Source: Anaeromyces robustus (Eukaryota; Neocallimastigomycota; Neocallimastigomycetes; Neocallimastigales; Neocallimastigaceae). Taken from it: a DNA stretch of 17,500 nt. The position numbers and the translations under genes are program-made. Of this stretch, positions 1-12,045 are shown in pieces (positions within the stretch are counted from its first letter, which is position 1; each line of letters opens with the position of its first letter). Location: positions 1 to 17,500 of the forward strand of contig MCFG01000073.1 in NCBI GenBank assembly GCA_002104895.1, read 5' to 3'. A model generated the notes under the pieces. The model ran no database searches. It was not told where the DNA came from and worked only from the letters and a program-made list of their open reading frames with translations.

Positions 1-1094
1 TATATATATAAATTATATAATTTATACATACCATTTTCAATATTGGAAAAAAAAAAAATGAGAAACTGTACTCTTTATATATACTGAAAAAAATTAATAT
101 ATTATTTACATTAAAAAAAATTTACATTAATAATAATTATTTTGTTTAATTATTTTTCTTCTGTTTTTCTTTATTTTTTTTTTTAATATTCCGTTAATAA
201 AGATTGTACATAATTATATTAGTATAACCAATCATAAAATTATTTTAATTATTATTATTATCAAAATTTGATGTATACATTAATCAGTTACATCAGTAAT
301 TTCTAACCTTTAAATTTTTAATTTTTAATTATATAACCTAACCTTAAATTTTTTTAAATTTATTAAATTATCTTGGTATTCATATATTTTTTTTTTATTA
401 TTTTAATTTTAAATATATTAATAGAAATTAAAAAAAAGAAAAATGTATTTGTGCAAAAAAAATAAAGAAATATATAATAATTAAATTGAATTAAATTAAA
501 TAAAATAAATATATTTATATATTATATATCTTGTTATATATATTTATTTAATATAAACAAAAAATTAAATATTAAAATTAATATTTTTGACTGTTATTTT
601 GGATATTTTTTACAGTTTGATTTAAAAACAAAATAAGATGTATGGCATTAATTATATTGTTATATTTTATTTATTGTATTTTATAATAATTTTTTTAAAA
701 CAAATATATTAAAATAATAAATACTATTAAAAAATGATTATAATAATAAAACAATTATAATAATAATATATTATAAAATTAATACATATAAATAAATTAA
801 TTATATATTATTTATTTTTGTTTTTTTTTTATAATTAAAAAAATATTTAAAAAAAGTTTATATATATATATAAAAACATAAAAACATAAATATGAAATAC
901 TAATACTATTTTTATTATTAATTTTGTTCTTTATTAAAAAATTTTTTTTTTAAAAAGTAAATATATATAAAAAATATAAATATGAAATAATTTATAATTG
1001 TTTTTACTATTAGTGATTTATTAATTAATATAAATCATATAATATAATAGATTAATTATATAGTAATTATGTCAAAAATTTTTAATAAAAAATT
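1..1094. other. AT-rich intergenic region, no gene seen
   Basis: Almost pure A/T sequence downstream of the FIP1 stop codon. It holds short poly(A), poly(T) and TA runs. I found no conserved protein stretch or RNA gene on either strand. The FIP1 3' UTR and cleavage site must lie in its right-hand part, but AATAAA-like hexamers are too common here to choose one. Confidence 0.6.
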
Positions 1095-4600
<3,506 letters not shown>

Positions 4601-4935
4601 TTCCAAAATTATGCTTTATTGTCTTTATCTTTTTTTTTTTTATTTTTTTATTTTTTTATTTTTTATAGTTTATTTTATTATTATTGATATATATTTCCTT
4701 TTAATATTGATATATATTTCCTTTTAATATATTTTATAATTGATAATTTTAAAAATTAAATTAAATTAAATAAAATAAACTACATTAAAATGAATTTCTT
4801 TTAATTCATTAAGAAAATTTTAAATATAATTATAATTGTAATTTACCAAATATTATAATTATAATTATATATATTTTATATTCTTCATATAAAAATTATA
4901 ATTATTAATTATTATTTTTTAGATAATTAATTTTA
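4601..4935. other. Upstream region of FIP1
   Basis: AT-rich sequence between the FIP1 start codon and the retroposed element. It should contain the FIP1 promoter and 5' UTR. Apart from a 23-bp tandem duplication I see no recognisable element. Confidence 0.5.
4683..4728. repeat. Perfect 23-bp tandem duplication
   Basis: The unit beginning ATTGATATATATTTCC is present twice back to back (4683-4705 and 4706-4728), about 85-130 bp upstream of the FIP1 start codon. It may be simple slippage, or it may double a promoter element. Confidence 0.9.
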
Positions 4936-5405
4936 TTTGTTACTTTAATTTTTTTTTTTTTTTTTTTTTTTTTTAGACTTATCATGTGATTTTTCACATG
5001 AATGTATCGGAATTAAATTCCCTGCCTTACCTTTTCGGCGTCGACGCCCTTGGTATATTCATATATTTTACATTTGTACTTAAACCCTAACGCTAACTTA
5101 ATAACGGGTCCAGTCTACAAGCCCCACATATGAATAGTAGTCACCAAGGAAACCGCCCAATAATTTAGAGCCGCACCCCACATTATTAGACTTAAAGATC
5201 TACTCATATACTTATATTATTTAATGAGGCGTGAGTAGCTACGCCTCAAATACTATACCTGTGCACTACCTTGCCACAGTGTAAAACCCGTGAAGGAGAA
5301 AACCACTTGTGCTTGGGGTAGATGCGGTGTGATCCAGAAGCCTTATGTATGCTAAGGAAACGCCTTAACAACCAGGATAGAAACTGGTCGACTTTGTTAC
5401 TTTAA
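4936..5405 (-). mobile_element. Retroposed SINE-like or truncated LINE-like element with 13-bp target-site duplication
   Basis: The perfect 13-mer TTTGTTACTTTAA stands at 4936-4948 and 5393-5405. Immediately inside the left copy is a run of 26 T (4949-4974), a poly(A) tail on the minus strand. This arrangement is the hallmark of LINE-driven target-primed reverse transcription. The 418-nt body (5392 to 4975) is GC-richer than its surroundings: I count 150 G+C in 5041-5400, about 42%. It can fold into several perfect hairpins: 4982-4989 with 4994-5001 next to the tail, 5226-5232 with 5241-5247, 5341-5345 with 5353-5357, and 5371-5375 with 5384-5388. On the sense strand one frame runs from an ATG at 5207 for 30 codons, a TAG, then 33 more codons. 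I recognise no protein, tRNA or 5S rRNA, and no convincing pol III A and B boxes. It could be a SINE, the 3' end of a LINE, or a retrocopy of a structured RNA or mRNA. Confidence 0.85.
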
Positions 5406-5479
5406 GATAATCATTTTTTTATTTATAATATATTGTTAATATAAATAAATAATAATAGCAATATATTATTTATTTATAA

Positions 5480-5733
<254 letters not shown>

Positions 5734-5972
5734 GAGTTTATAGCATTAATTGTAATTATTATACAAAACAAGAAATAATAATTTTTAAATCTTAATCTAA
5801 TGATATATTATTATATAAATATATATAAACTGTCTTTTATTTTTCTTTATAATTATATTTATAATTATATTATTAATTGTAAACTTTATAGAAAAGGCCA
5901 TTTTGATTTTTTAAAAACTATTTCAATAAGCTATATTTTAATTTAATAAATATGTATTATAAAATAGTAAAA

Positions 5973-6003
<31 letters not shown>

Positions 6004-6388
6004 CATATTTTTATATCTATATATAGATATTTAATTATTTTTTTATTAATATTGTTTATTTAATTTTTTTTTCTTAATAAAAATAATTATAATATATATA
6101 TTATTTATATAAATAATAATCAATAATGATAAATCAATAAAGGATAAGTAATATAGTAATATATATATATATATATATAATTTTTAATTCAATTATTATT
6201 AATTATTCTTATGAGTAAATTAATATTTATTTATTTTCTAATTTGTAATTACAATACATTAAAAGTTAAAAAAAAAAAAAAGAATAAAAAAGATTATTAA
6301 TTATATATTTGTTTCATTATTCTTATTCATATATTATTCTTATTCTTATTCTTATTTATATTTATTCTTATTTTTATTATTTTATTAC
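5734..6388. other. Intergenic region downstream of the helicase gene
   Basis: AT-rich DNA with no gene seen. It contains a 29-base poly(T) at 5975-6003, a short TA run near 6161-6178 and a loose TATTCT repeat around 6314-6380 just beyond the helicase stop codon. I could not find a target-site duplication around this poly(T). Confidence 0.6.
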
Positions 6389-8116
6389 TTAATAAAACTT
6401 ATATCCTTTTAATATATCTATTTCACGTCCTAGATTATTTGCTGGGGTATTTTGTTCAAAATATATTTTATATTTAGCGAAATCTAGTCGTAGATCTTCT
6501 GTGGTATAATGAAAACTACCTCCATTAACATAATTTTTATACCATTTTTTATAAATAGTGTAGACATCTTCTAATTTTATTATATCATTATCATTATTAG
6601 TATAACATAACCTTTGCTTTATAAAACGACCAGGATGATCACCACGTAAAATAAATTCATAAGTTGCATCATAAACTATTTTTGGTATGGATAATTTAGT
6701 ATAATCATCTTGATAATGTTCTAATAAAAGTTTCATAAAACCGGGTGCAAAAATTTTTGAATTATTTCCTTGCCAAAGAACATCTGCATATTTTTCATTT
6801 TCATCTTTTTTTCCTATTTTATGTTTTGGTATAAATCTTTGGGTAAATGGTATAACAATAATTCTATCCATTAATGCTGTATCAATATTCATTATTGTTA
6901 ATTTATCATTTGTATTAATGATAGGTAATAAATCAACAAATATATCTTCTAAATCTTGATATAAATTTCTTGCTTTAATGTAACCAACATTACCGGTTAT
7001 AGCTTTAGAATCTCCTGTAATTGCTACATTTTTAGCATCTGGTTCTTCACATATAGCTACATGTGCATTATTTAATTCTACCATATGTGGATTTGGTTTA
7101 TCAGAAGTTACTGATTTTCCTAAAAATAAGGATACATTAGGTATTACAGCATATTCACCTAAAGTAAATTTTAAAATATTACTAAGAGCTGTTTTACCAT
7201 TACGACCATTACCAATAAAAAACAATAGAGAACGTAATTTATTACAAGGAGTTAATGTTGAAGCTAATACTTTTAAAATATATTCAATAAGTTCATCTTT
7301 CACAAAAATATCTTTTAAAAATTGTTTAACTTTTTGTACACTATTATCAGAATTTTCTACTTCATAAAATGAATATCCGACTCCTTTAGAACAAAAGTCA
7401 CTTGGTTTACCTGGTCTAGTAGTTTTAAATTCAAAATCATAAATACAGTCTGTAAATCTTAAAATTGGTTTTTTATCTAATTTTTTTTTGAAATCATCAT
7501 AAAATAGTATTGATTTCATATGTTCAACAGCTCTAAAATTAATTTTACCTACATTTAAATATTCTGATACCTTTGTTAAATCTATTGAATAATTATAAAC
7601 GTTACATGTTTTTAAGATATTGCAGACTAAATAAACATTTATATCTTGTAGAATTTCCATATCTGTAATAATTTTCCAACCATGAAATGACTGACTAAAA
7701 TAATACCAATTATTATCATATACTATATAACCTAAATTAAATAAAGTAAAAATTAAACATATAATGTTATCATTTATTTTTTTTCCAAAAGATGCTAAAT
7801 AATGTTTTATAATTATGAGTTTGATTTGTTCAATTAAAGATGGATTATAAGTATTAAAACATAAAAATACTAAATCATTATAATGTACAGAAGGTACACA
7901 AGTTTTTCGAGATATTCCTTTGTGTATACCCTTTTCTAATAAAAATTGGCCTAATATATGATAAGTATCTGTATTTTTATCCTCTTCCGTAGAGGAAATG
8001 TAAAGCATATAAAAGAAATTTAATAGAGGATGTATCTTTTCATTATAATTGTTTTCTAAACCTTCATCAAGTATTTCTTTTTTGATTTCTGTTTTGATTT
8101 TTGATTGATTAACCAT
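6389..8116 (-). CDS. D5-type superfamily 3 helicase (viral/plasmid primase-helicase family)
   Basis: A single uninterrupted frame of 575 residues with no introns. Members of this family form hexameric rings that unwind DNA at replication forks of large DNA viruses, phages and plasmids. All SF3 motifs are visible in order: Walker A GNGRNGKT (302-309), Walker B ICEEPD (355-360), the B' region with TGDSKAITG and KARN (~367-384), motif C LLPIINTN (396-403) and the arginine-finger segment DRIIVIPF (R418). Residues ~80-290 resemble the D5 N-terminal module, with WYYF then GWK at 137-148 and a FTDCIYDFEF stretch at 221-230 ahead of the ATPase. The protein is shorter than many nucleocytoplasmic large DNA virus homologues, and no primase catalytic domain is evident. 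The ATG follows an A/G-rich leader and is the first in the frame. The frame looks intact, so it may be functional or recently acquired. Viral insertion, linear plasmid integration or a virus-derived transposon are all possible; I cannot place it taxonomically. Confidence 0.9.
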   Translation of the reverse strand: MVNQSKIKTEIKKEILDEGLENNYNEKIHPLLNFFYMLYISSTEEDKNTDTYHILGQFLLEKGIHKGISRKTCVPSVHYNDLVFLCFNTYNPSLIEQIKLIIIKHYLASFGKKINDNIICLIFTLFNLGYIVYDNNWYYFSQSFHGWKIITDMEILQDINVYLVCNILKTCNVYNYSIDLTKVSEYLNVGKINFRAVEHMKSILFYDDFKKKLDKKPILRFTDCIYDFEFKTTRPGKPSDFCSKGVGYSFYEVENSDNSVQKVKQFLKDIFVKDELIEYILKVLASTLTPCNKLRSLLFFIGNGRNGKTALSNILKFTLGEYAVIPNVSLFLGKSVTSDKPNPHMVELNNAHVAICEEPDAKNVAITGDSKAITGNVGYIKARNLYQDLEDIFVDLLPIINTNDKLTIMNIDTALMDRIIVIPFTQRFIPKHKIGKKDENEKYADVLWQGNNSKIFAPGFMKLLLEHYQDDYTKLSIPKIVYDATYEFILRGDHPGRFIKQRLCYTNNDNDIIKLEDVYTIYKKWYKNYVNGGSFHYTTEDLRLDFAKYKIYFEQNTPANNLGREIDILKGYKFY

Positions 8117-8995
8117 TTTTTCTTCTTCTTTTTTTACAAAAATATTAAAATTGATGCAATTGATTGTTATTCTAATTAAATATATATTTCTTTTAGTATG
8201 TTTATATTATTTTTTTTTGAATGTTCATGTATTTATTACAAAGTTTTGCTTTAATTCATAAATTTATAAATGTTTATTTTTCATTTTATTTCATTAATAT
8301 TTTTCTCTCTTTTTCTCTTTCTTTCTTTTTCCTTTTTTTTTTTTTTTTATAATTTAAATTTTATAAACTATATAAAACATAAAAAATTATGTATTTAATG
8401 TTTTTATTTTATTAGTTTTATTATGTCAGAACAATTTTCTATATATTTTGAGATTTAATTAATATATATATATATTTTTTTTAAATAAAAAAAAGTAGAA
8501 TAATAGTAAATAAAGTCTATTTTTTCTGTTTTTAGAAATATAAAAATTTCATTATTTATTATTATACTATTGTTATTATTATTATTATTGGATTATTATT
8601 ATTATTGGATTATTGGTATTAATATAAAATTCAATTTTTAATTAAAATTTTGATGCTTTTTAAGAATATATTAATTATAATAATTTATATTTTTTTTTTT
8701 AAAATTAATATAATAAAATTTTCAAAACTTCATTCTTTTTTAATTTATTATTATTGTATAGAAAAATTTTGTATCTTTATGTATAAATTTATGTTAACAT
8801 AAAATTTTTAATTTATTTTTAATTTATTATTTGATATCACATATATAACATATGATTACATATAATATATATATTTAAAATAATAATAATTAATAGTTGT
8901 CAATTATTATTATTTTATTATTTGGTTTATCATTTTTTATAAAAGAAAACTCTGCTTTAGAGGTTGAAATAATATTGTAATTATAGATATAGTTA
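8117..8995. other. Upstream region of the helicase gene
   Basis: AT-rich sequence without a recognisable gene. It carries a C/T-only tract at 8301-8348, described separately, and short ATT repeats near 8571-8615. Confidence 0.5.
8301..8348 (-). promoter_or_regulatory. Purine-only (GA-rich) tract upstream of the helicase start
   Basis: The plus strand is only C and T here, so the coding strand is GA/A-rich, 185-232 bp upstream of the helicase ATG. A similar tract sits at almost the same distance upstream of the flippase gene. A promoter role is inference; polypyrimidine tracts are also common by chance in this DNA. Confidence 0.3.
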
Positions 8996-9139
8996 TTATA
9001 TTTTATCATTTTGACGTTGATATTCATGGTCTTGAAGTGTGTAGGTTTTTACTGTTTGAATATAATAACTATTATATAAAGAATGCTTTCTTATTTTATC
9101 TGTAAAAGCTATAAAAAAGAGGTCATTTAGCAAATTATT
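8996..9139 (-). pseudogene. Broken protein-coding remnant, family not recognised
   Basis: A 47-codon open stretch without an ATG and ending in TAA. It includes AFTDKIRKHSLYNSYY and VKTYTLQDHEYQRQ, a mixed residue composition unlike translated AT-rich spacer. The same frame continues upstream to about 9425, crossing several in-frame stops but still giving ordinary-looking peptide such as TYYFTRLRILHFNLDL. The part at 9129-9161 is interrupted by a perfect hairpin. I read it as a gene fragment decayed by point mutation. I cannot assign a family. Confidence 0.4.
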
Positions 9140-9161
9140 TTAAATCTTAAAATAATTTGCT
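9129..9161. repeat. Perfect inverted repeat, 15-bp arms, 3-nt loop
   Basis: AGCAAATTATTTTAA (9129-9143) and its exact reverse complement (9147-9161) are separated by ATC. It lies inside a decayed coding stretch. It may be the core of a foldback element, or the hairpin terminator or stem of a small RNA. I found no flanking direct repeat that would prove insertion. Confidence 0.85.
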
Positions 9162-9704
9162 CATCTTGTTAACAATATAGTGAAACTTTTCCACTTTTAA
9201 AAGCTATTTTCAATTTTAATACATTACCATAAATATATTAAATCTAGATTAAAATGAAGTATTCTTAATCGAGTAAAATAATAAGTTTAGAGTCACATTT
9301 ATTTATTATTATCATAGATTTTATCTTTTAGTTTCTTGTTTTCAACGAAATTATTTCAATATCAATTTTTAATGTCTTTATATTCATTATTATTTTCCCT
9401 TTTGATATTGAAATCAGAATACTAGAATTAAATAGTTTAAGAAGGGAATCTATTAAAAGTTTTATTTTATATTATAAAACAAGATCTGTAATAATACAAT
9501 ATGAGAATTTCCATTTTTTTAATATATTTAAAAAAAAAAAAATTATGGATCCACTTTATTATAATATAAATTAGAATATAACTATAAATAAATACATAAT
9601 AAAAATGTATAATAAGTAATAAATAAAAGTATTTTATTAATTAATTATTAAAAGAAAACCTATTGGATTCGGGATTTTATTATATTATAAATTAAAATAA
9701 CAAT

Positions 9705-9706
<2 letters not shown>

Positions 9707-9751
<45 letters not shown>
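9707..9751. repeat. Poly(T) run of 45
   Basis: An uninterrupted homopolymer. It reads as a poly(A) tail on the minus strand if the flanking 13-bp repeats are a target-site duplication. Confidence 0.95.
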
Positions 9752-9754
<3 letters not shown>

Positions 9755-10067
9755 TTAAAGGAAGAGAATACACTTCCATGTTTTTATTTATTATAGATAA
9801 TTATTAATACATTTAGTACATTTAATAAAATAAGATTTAAAAACAAAAAGAAAATTCTATCTAAAAAAGTTTAAAAATAATAATAAATAAATAAAATGTA
9901 TAATATATATATATTTTCTAGACTAGGATTAATCTTTATTTAAAATAATTAATTTAAATTAAAAATACATATGAATTATAGATTCACATATATGTAAAGA
10001 ATATATAATATATGAAATGTAAACAAAGTAATAGTAATAAAAGATACAAAAGAAAAAATAATAAAAT

Positions 10068-10241
10068 TTAATACAGATATTTAATTAAATTAAAAATATT
10101 AGATAAACAAAAAGGAATGATATTTAAATTTCTAACCTTTTCCAATTTAACAAATGAAATACCATTCGAATAAGTATCAGAATAAATTCCATACTTTATC
10201 TTTTCGACATCGATATGCCCTTGAAGCTGCTTGAAGAGTTC
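10068..10241 (-). pseudogene. Protein-like remnant matching a segment of the GC-rich element
   Basis: A 57-codon open stretch without an ATG, ending TAA, containing ELFKQLQGHIDVEKIKYG and YSDTYSNGISFVKLEKV. The corresponding DNA in the element at 5005-5056 reads GVDAEKVRQGI in the matching frame before a stop. The two therefore share a short peptide-level as well as nucleotide-level resemblance. Upstream the same frame has several stops. The family is not recognised. Whether the shared stretch was ever coding is uncertain. Confidence 0.35.
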
Positions 10242-10418
10242 TTATTGTTATTATATCAATTAAAGAGAATCCGAAAAGGTATATTTATATTTACAATTGG
10301 CAAAATAACAATAAGAAAAATGTGATAAACCTACAATAATCGGAACAGGAGACTTTGATGAACCATTGATAAGTAAGTTCATGCCACTGTTTCCTGTTCC
10401 ACATCAATATTCAGTTTT

Positions 10419-10679
10419 TCAAATACATAACAATCCATTAAAGAAAGCGTTAAACATTAGGTAATATATATTATCTTTATAATCTTCTTCCAAGTCTATA
10501 GATATTTCTATTGATTTATCTTCATTAATTAAAGCAAACTTCAAGCATAAGTCATCAACGTAGTTGAGAATTGTACTTCTATCTTGTTCAAAGATCTTAC
10601 AATTGAAAATCCAATGAGAAAAGAGAAAAACTTTACATCTTTTTTCACCACAAGCAAGGGCAGCATATAAGAAAAATTT
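10419..10679 (-). pseudogene. 86-codon broken coding fragment, unrecognised, with a YVDD tetrapeptide
   Basis: Open between TGA at 10680-10682 and TGA at 10419-10421, with no ATG near its start. It reads ordinary protein such as FSHWIFNCKIFEQDR, NYVDDLCLKFALINEDK and EEDYKDNIYYLMFNAFF, very unlike translated spacer. YVDD is the catalytic tetrapeptide of many reverse transcriptases, but the surrounding residues do not look like that fold to me and I treat it as probably coincidental. A diverged copy of its first third (IFNCKVFEQDR) lies just upstream in a tandem duplication. It is likely a decayed gene; host or viral origin is unknown. Confidence 0.45.
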
Positions 10680-10768
10680 TCAAGTGTTGTATTTCTGTCT
10701 TGTTCAAAGACCTTACAATTGAAAATCCAATAAGAAAAATTTTTACACTTTTTTTTCACCACAGCAAG
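10566..10768. repeat. Diverged tandem duplication, ~90 bp units at 116-bp offset
   Basis: The unit containing TCTTGTTCAAAGA, TTACAATTGAAAATCCAAT and TTTTTTCACCACA is present at about 10566-10655 and again at about 10682-10768. Both encode the peptide IFNCK(I/V)FEQDR on the minus strand, but in different frames relative to each other, so the duplication or later indels broke the reading frame. Confidence 0.85.
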
Positions 10769-10769
10769 A

Positions 10770-10874
10770 TTAATGAACAGATATACAGAGACCTCTCATG
10801 TAAGGGATTAACCAATCAGATCCTTTGAGTATTGGTTTATAATTATTAAGGAAGGGAAATGTTGAGTCATAATC
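10770..10874 (-). pseudogene. Short protein-like fragment, unrecognised
   Basis: A 34-codon open stretch bounded by TAA at both ends. It reads DYDSTFPFLNNYKP then KGSDWLIPYMRGLCISVH. The residue mix suggests former coding sequence continuous with the duplicated fragment immediately downstream on the minus strand. An overlapping 60-codon ATG frame at 10808-10990 exists, but its sequence is Ile/Asn/Lys-rich and less convincing. Confidence 0.35.
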
Positions 10875-11063
10875 TTAAAAATTTTTATTGTTACTAACTT
10901 CTTGGTGATAAGATATATAATCGGTTTGAAAATGAGATTGAAATATAAGAGATTACTATTATTATTTTTTTTTCTCACTATTCCAGCCATTTATGTAAAT
11001 TTTATAATAAGTGATAGATAAAAACATTTTGTTATTTAGTATTAAAGGAATAATTATAAAATG

Positions 11064-11064
<1 letters not shown>

Positions 11065-11107
<43 letters not shown>
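11065..11107. repeat. Poly(T) run of 43
   Basis: An uninterrupted homopolymer marking the right edge of the island. I looked for a direct repeat of the sequence before it (AATTATAAAATGC) and did not find one, so a retroposed tail is not supported here. Confidence 0.95.
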
Positions 11108-11109
<2 letters not shown>

Positions 11110-11571
11110 CAATTAAATAAATAAAGATAAAAAAAAAAATTTTTTTTATAATACTATTATAGAATTTTTTTTTTAATATATTTTATTAATAATTTTAATT
11201 TACAATTTTTTTTTTTTTAAATTTCTTTTAATTTTATTATTATTATTTTTTTTTAAAATTTTTTTTTCTTTTTTAATTTTTTTTTTTATTTTTTATTTTA
11301 TTTTTATTTTTCTAATAGTTTTCTAATTTTTTATTTTAAATTGTTTTAATTTTTTATTTTATATAAAAGATTCATCATATATGATGAAATATAAAATACA
11401 TATTAAATATATATATTTTAACATCAATAAAATATATATATCTTTATTCATTTTAAGAAAAAACTTTTTAAATTTTTCTTTACTTATTAACTTATTATTA
11501 TTATTATTTATATTATATTTATATATAATATTTTTATGATTATTATTTTTTTTTCTTTTTTCTTTTTTCTT

Positions 11572-11605
<34 letters not shown>

Positions 11606-11620
11606 CCTTTTTCCTTTTTT

Positions 11621-11651
<31 letters not shown>

Positions 11652-12045
11652 CCTTTTTCCTTTTTTATTATTTTTCCTTTTTCCTATTTTTTTTTTTTTT
11701 TATTTTTTATTTTTTATTTTTTATTTTATTTTATTTTATTTTTTTTATAATTTACTATAATTATTTTCTATATATAAAAAATCAAAAATTTTTTTTTTTC
11801 TTATTCATTAATTAATTATTCTAATTTAAATGAATTCTTTTCTAATTTTTTCTTCTCTTTTCTTTATTATATTTTATAATTATATTTTATTTATTATTAT
11901 TTCGAGATAAAAATTTTATATTTTATTAAATAAAATAAATCATAAATAGATTTACTGTTTTATATATATTAGGAAAAAAAATTAATATATATATATATAT
12001 ATATAAAAAAAAGGAAAATTAAATTACAATAATTAAAAATTATTT
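11108..12045. other. T-rich intergenic region downstream of the flippase gene
   Basis: Long T and CT runs, densest at 11536-11745, where the plus strand is almost only T with CC or CTT interruptions. Translation there gives only Phe/Leu repeats. The flippase 3' UTR must lie at the right end, next to the stop codon at 12046-12048. No gene was recognised. Confidence 0.6.

Larger units (their letters stand above)
9694..10314 (-). mobile_element. Candidate second retroposed insertion with 45-base tail and 13-bp direct repeats
   Basis: AAAATAACAATAA occurs at 9694-9706, directly before a run of 45 T (9707-9751), and again at 10302-10314. This is the same arrangement as the better-supported element at 4936-5405 and the same orientation. 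The repeat is A/T-rich with one C, so chance is less unlikely than for the first. The interval contains stretches related to the GC-rich element (about 10170-10223 and 10279-10301). A boundary at 10301 is also where that similarity fades. Confidence 0.45.

Noticed and set aside
5067-5110. Telomerase RNA template, from AACCCTAAC on the plus strand
   Set aside because: The block has insertion scars and a poly(A) tail on the other strand, so the transcript sense carries TTAGGG rather than its complement; the match is only 9 nt.
5290-5345. 5S rRNA-derived SINE head (ACACCGCATC on the minus strand)
   Set aside because: Only about a dozen bases match and the rest of the 5S sequence does not follow.
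5207-5392. Pol III A and B boxes in the retroposed element
   Set aside because: Candidate boxes each have mismatches at conserved positions and the spacing is too short.
4975-5392. Group I or group II intron, hammerhead or HDV-like ribozyme
   Set aside because: I looked for conserved core sequences on both strands and did not find them; the hairpins alone are not enough.
5975-6003. Poly(T) run as another retroposed tail
   Set aside because: No direct repeat of the adjoining sequence was found at a plausible distance.
10808-10990. 60-codon ATG frame as a real small gene
   Set aside because: Its composition resembles translated AT-rich DNA, and the overlapping frame 10770-10874 looks more protein-like.
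11536-11760. 74-codon Phe/Leu-rich frame on the plus strand
   Set aside because: It is a translation of poly(T) and CT-rich DNA.
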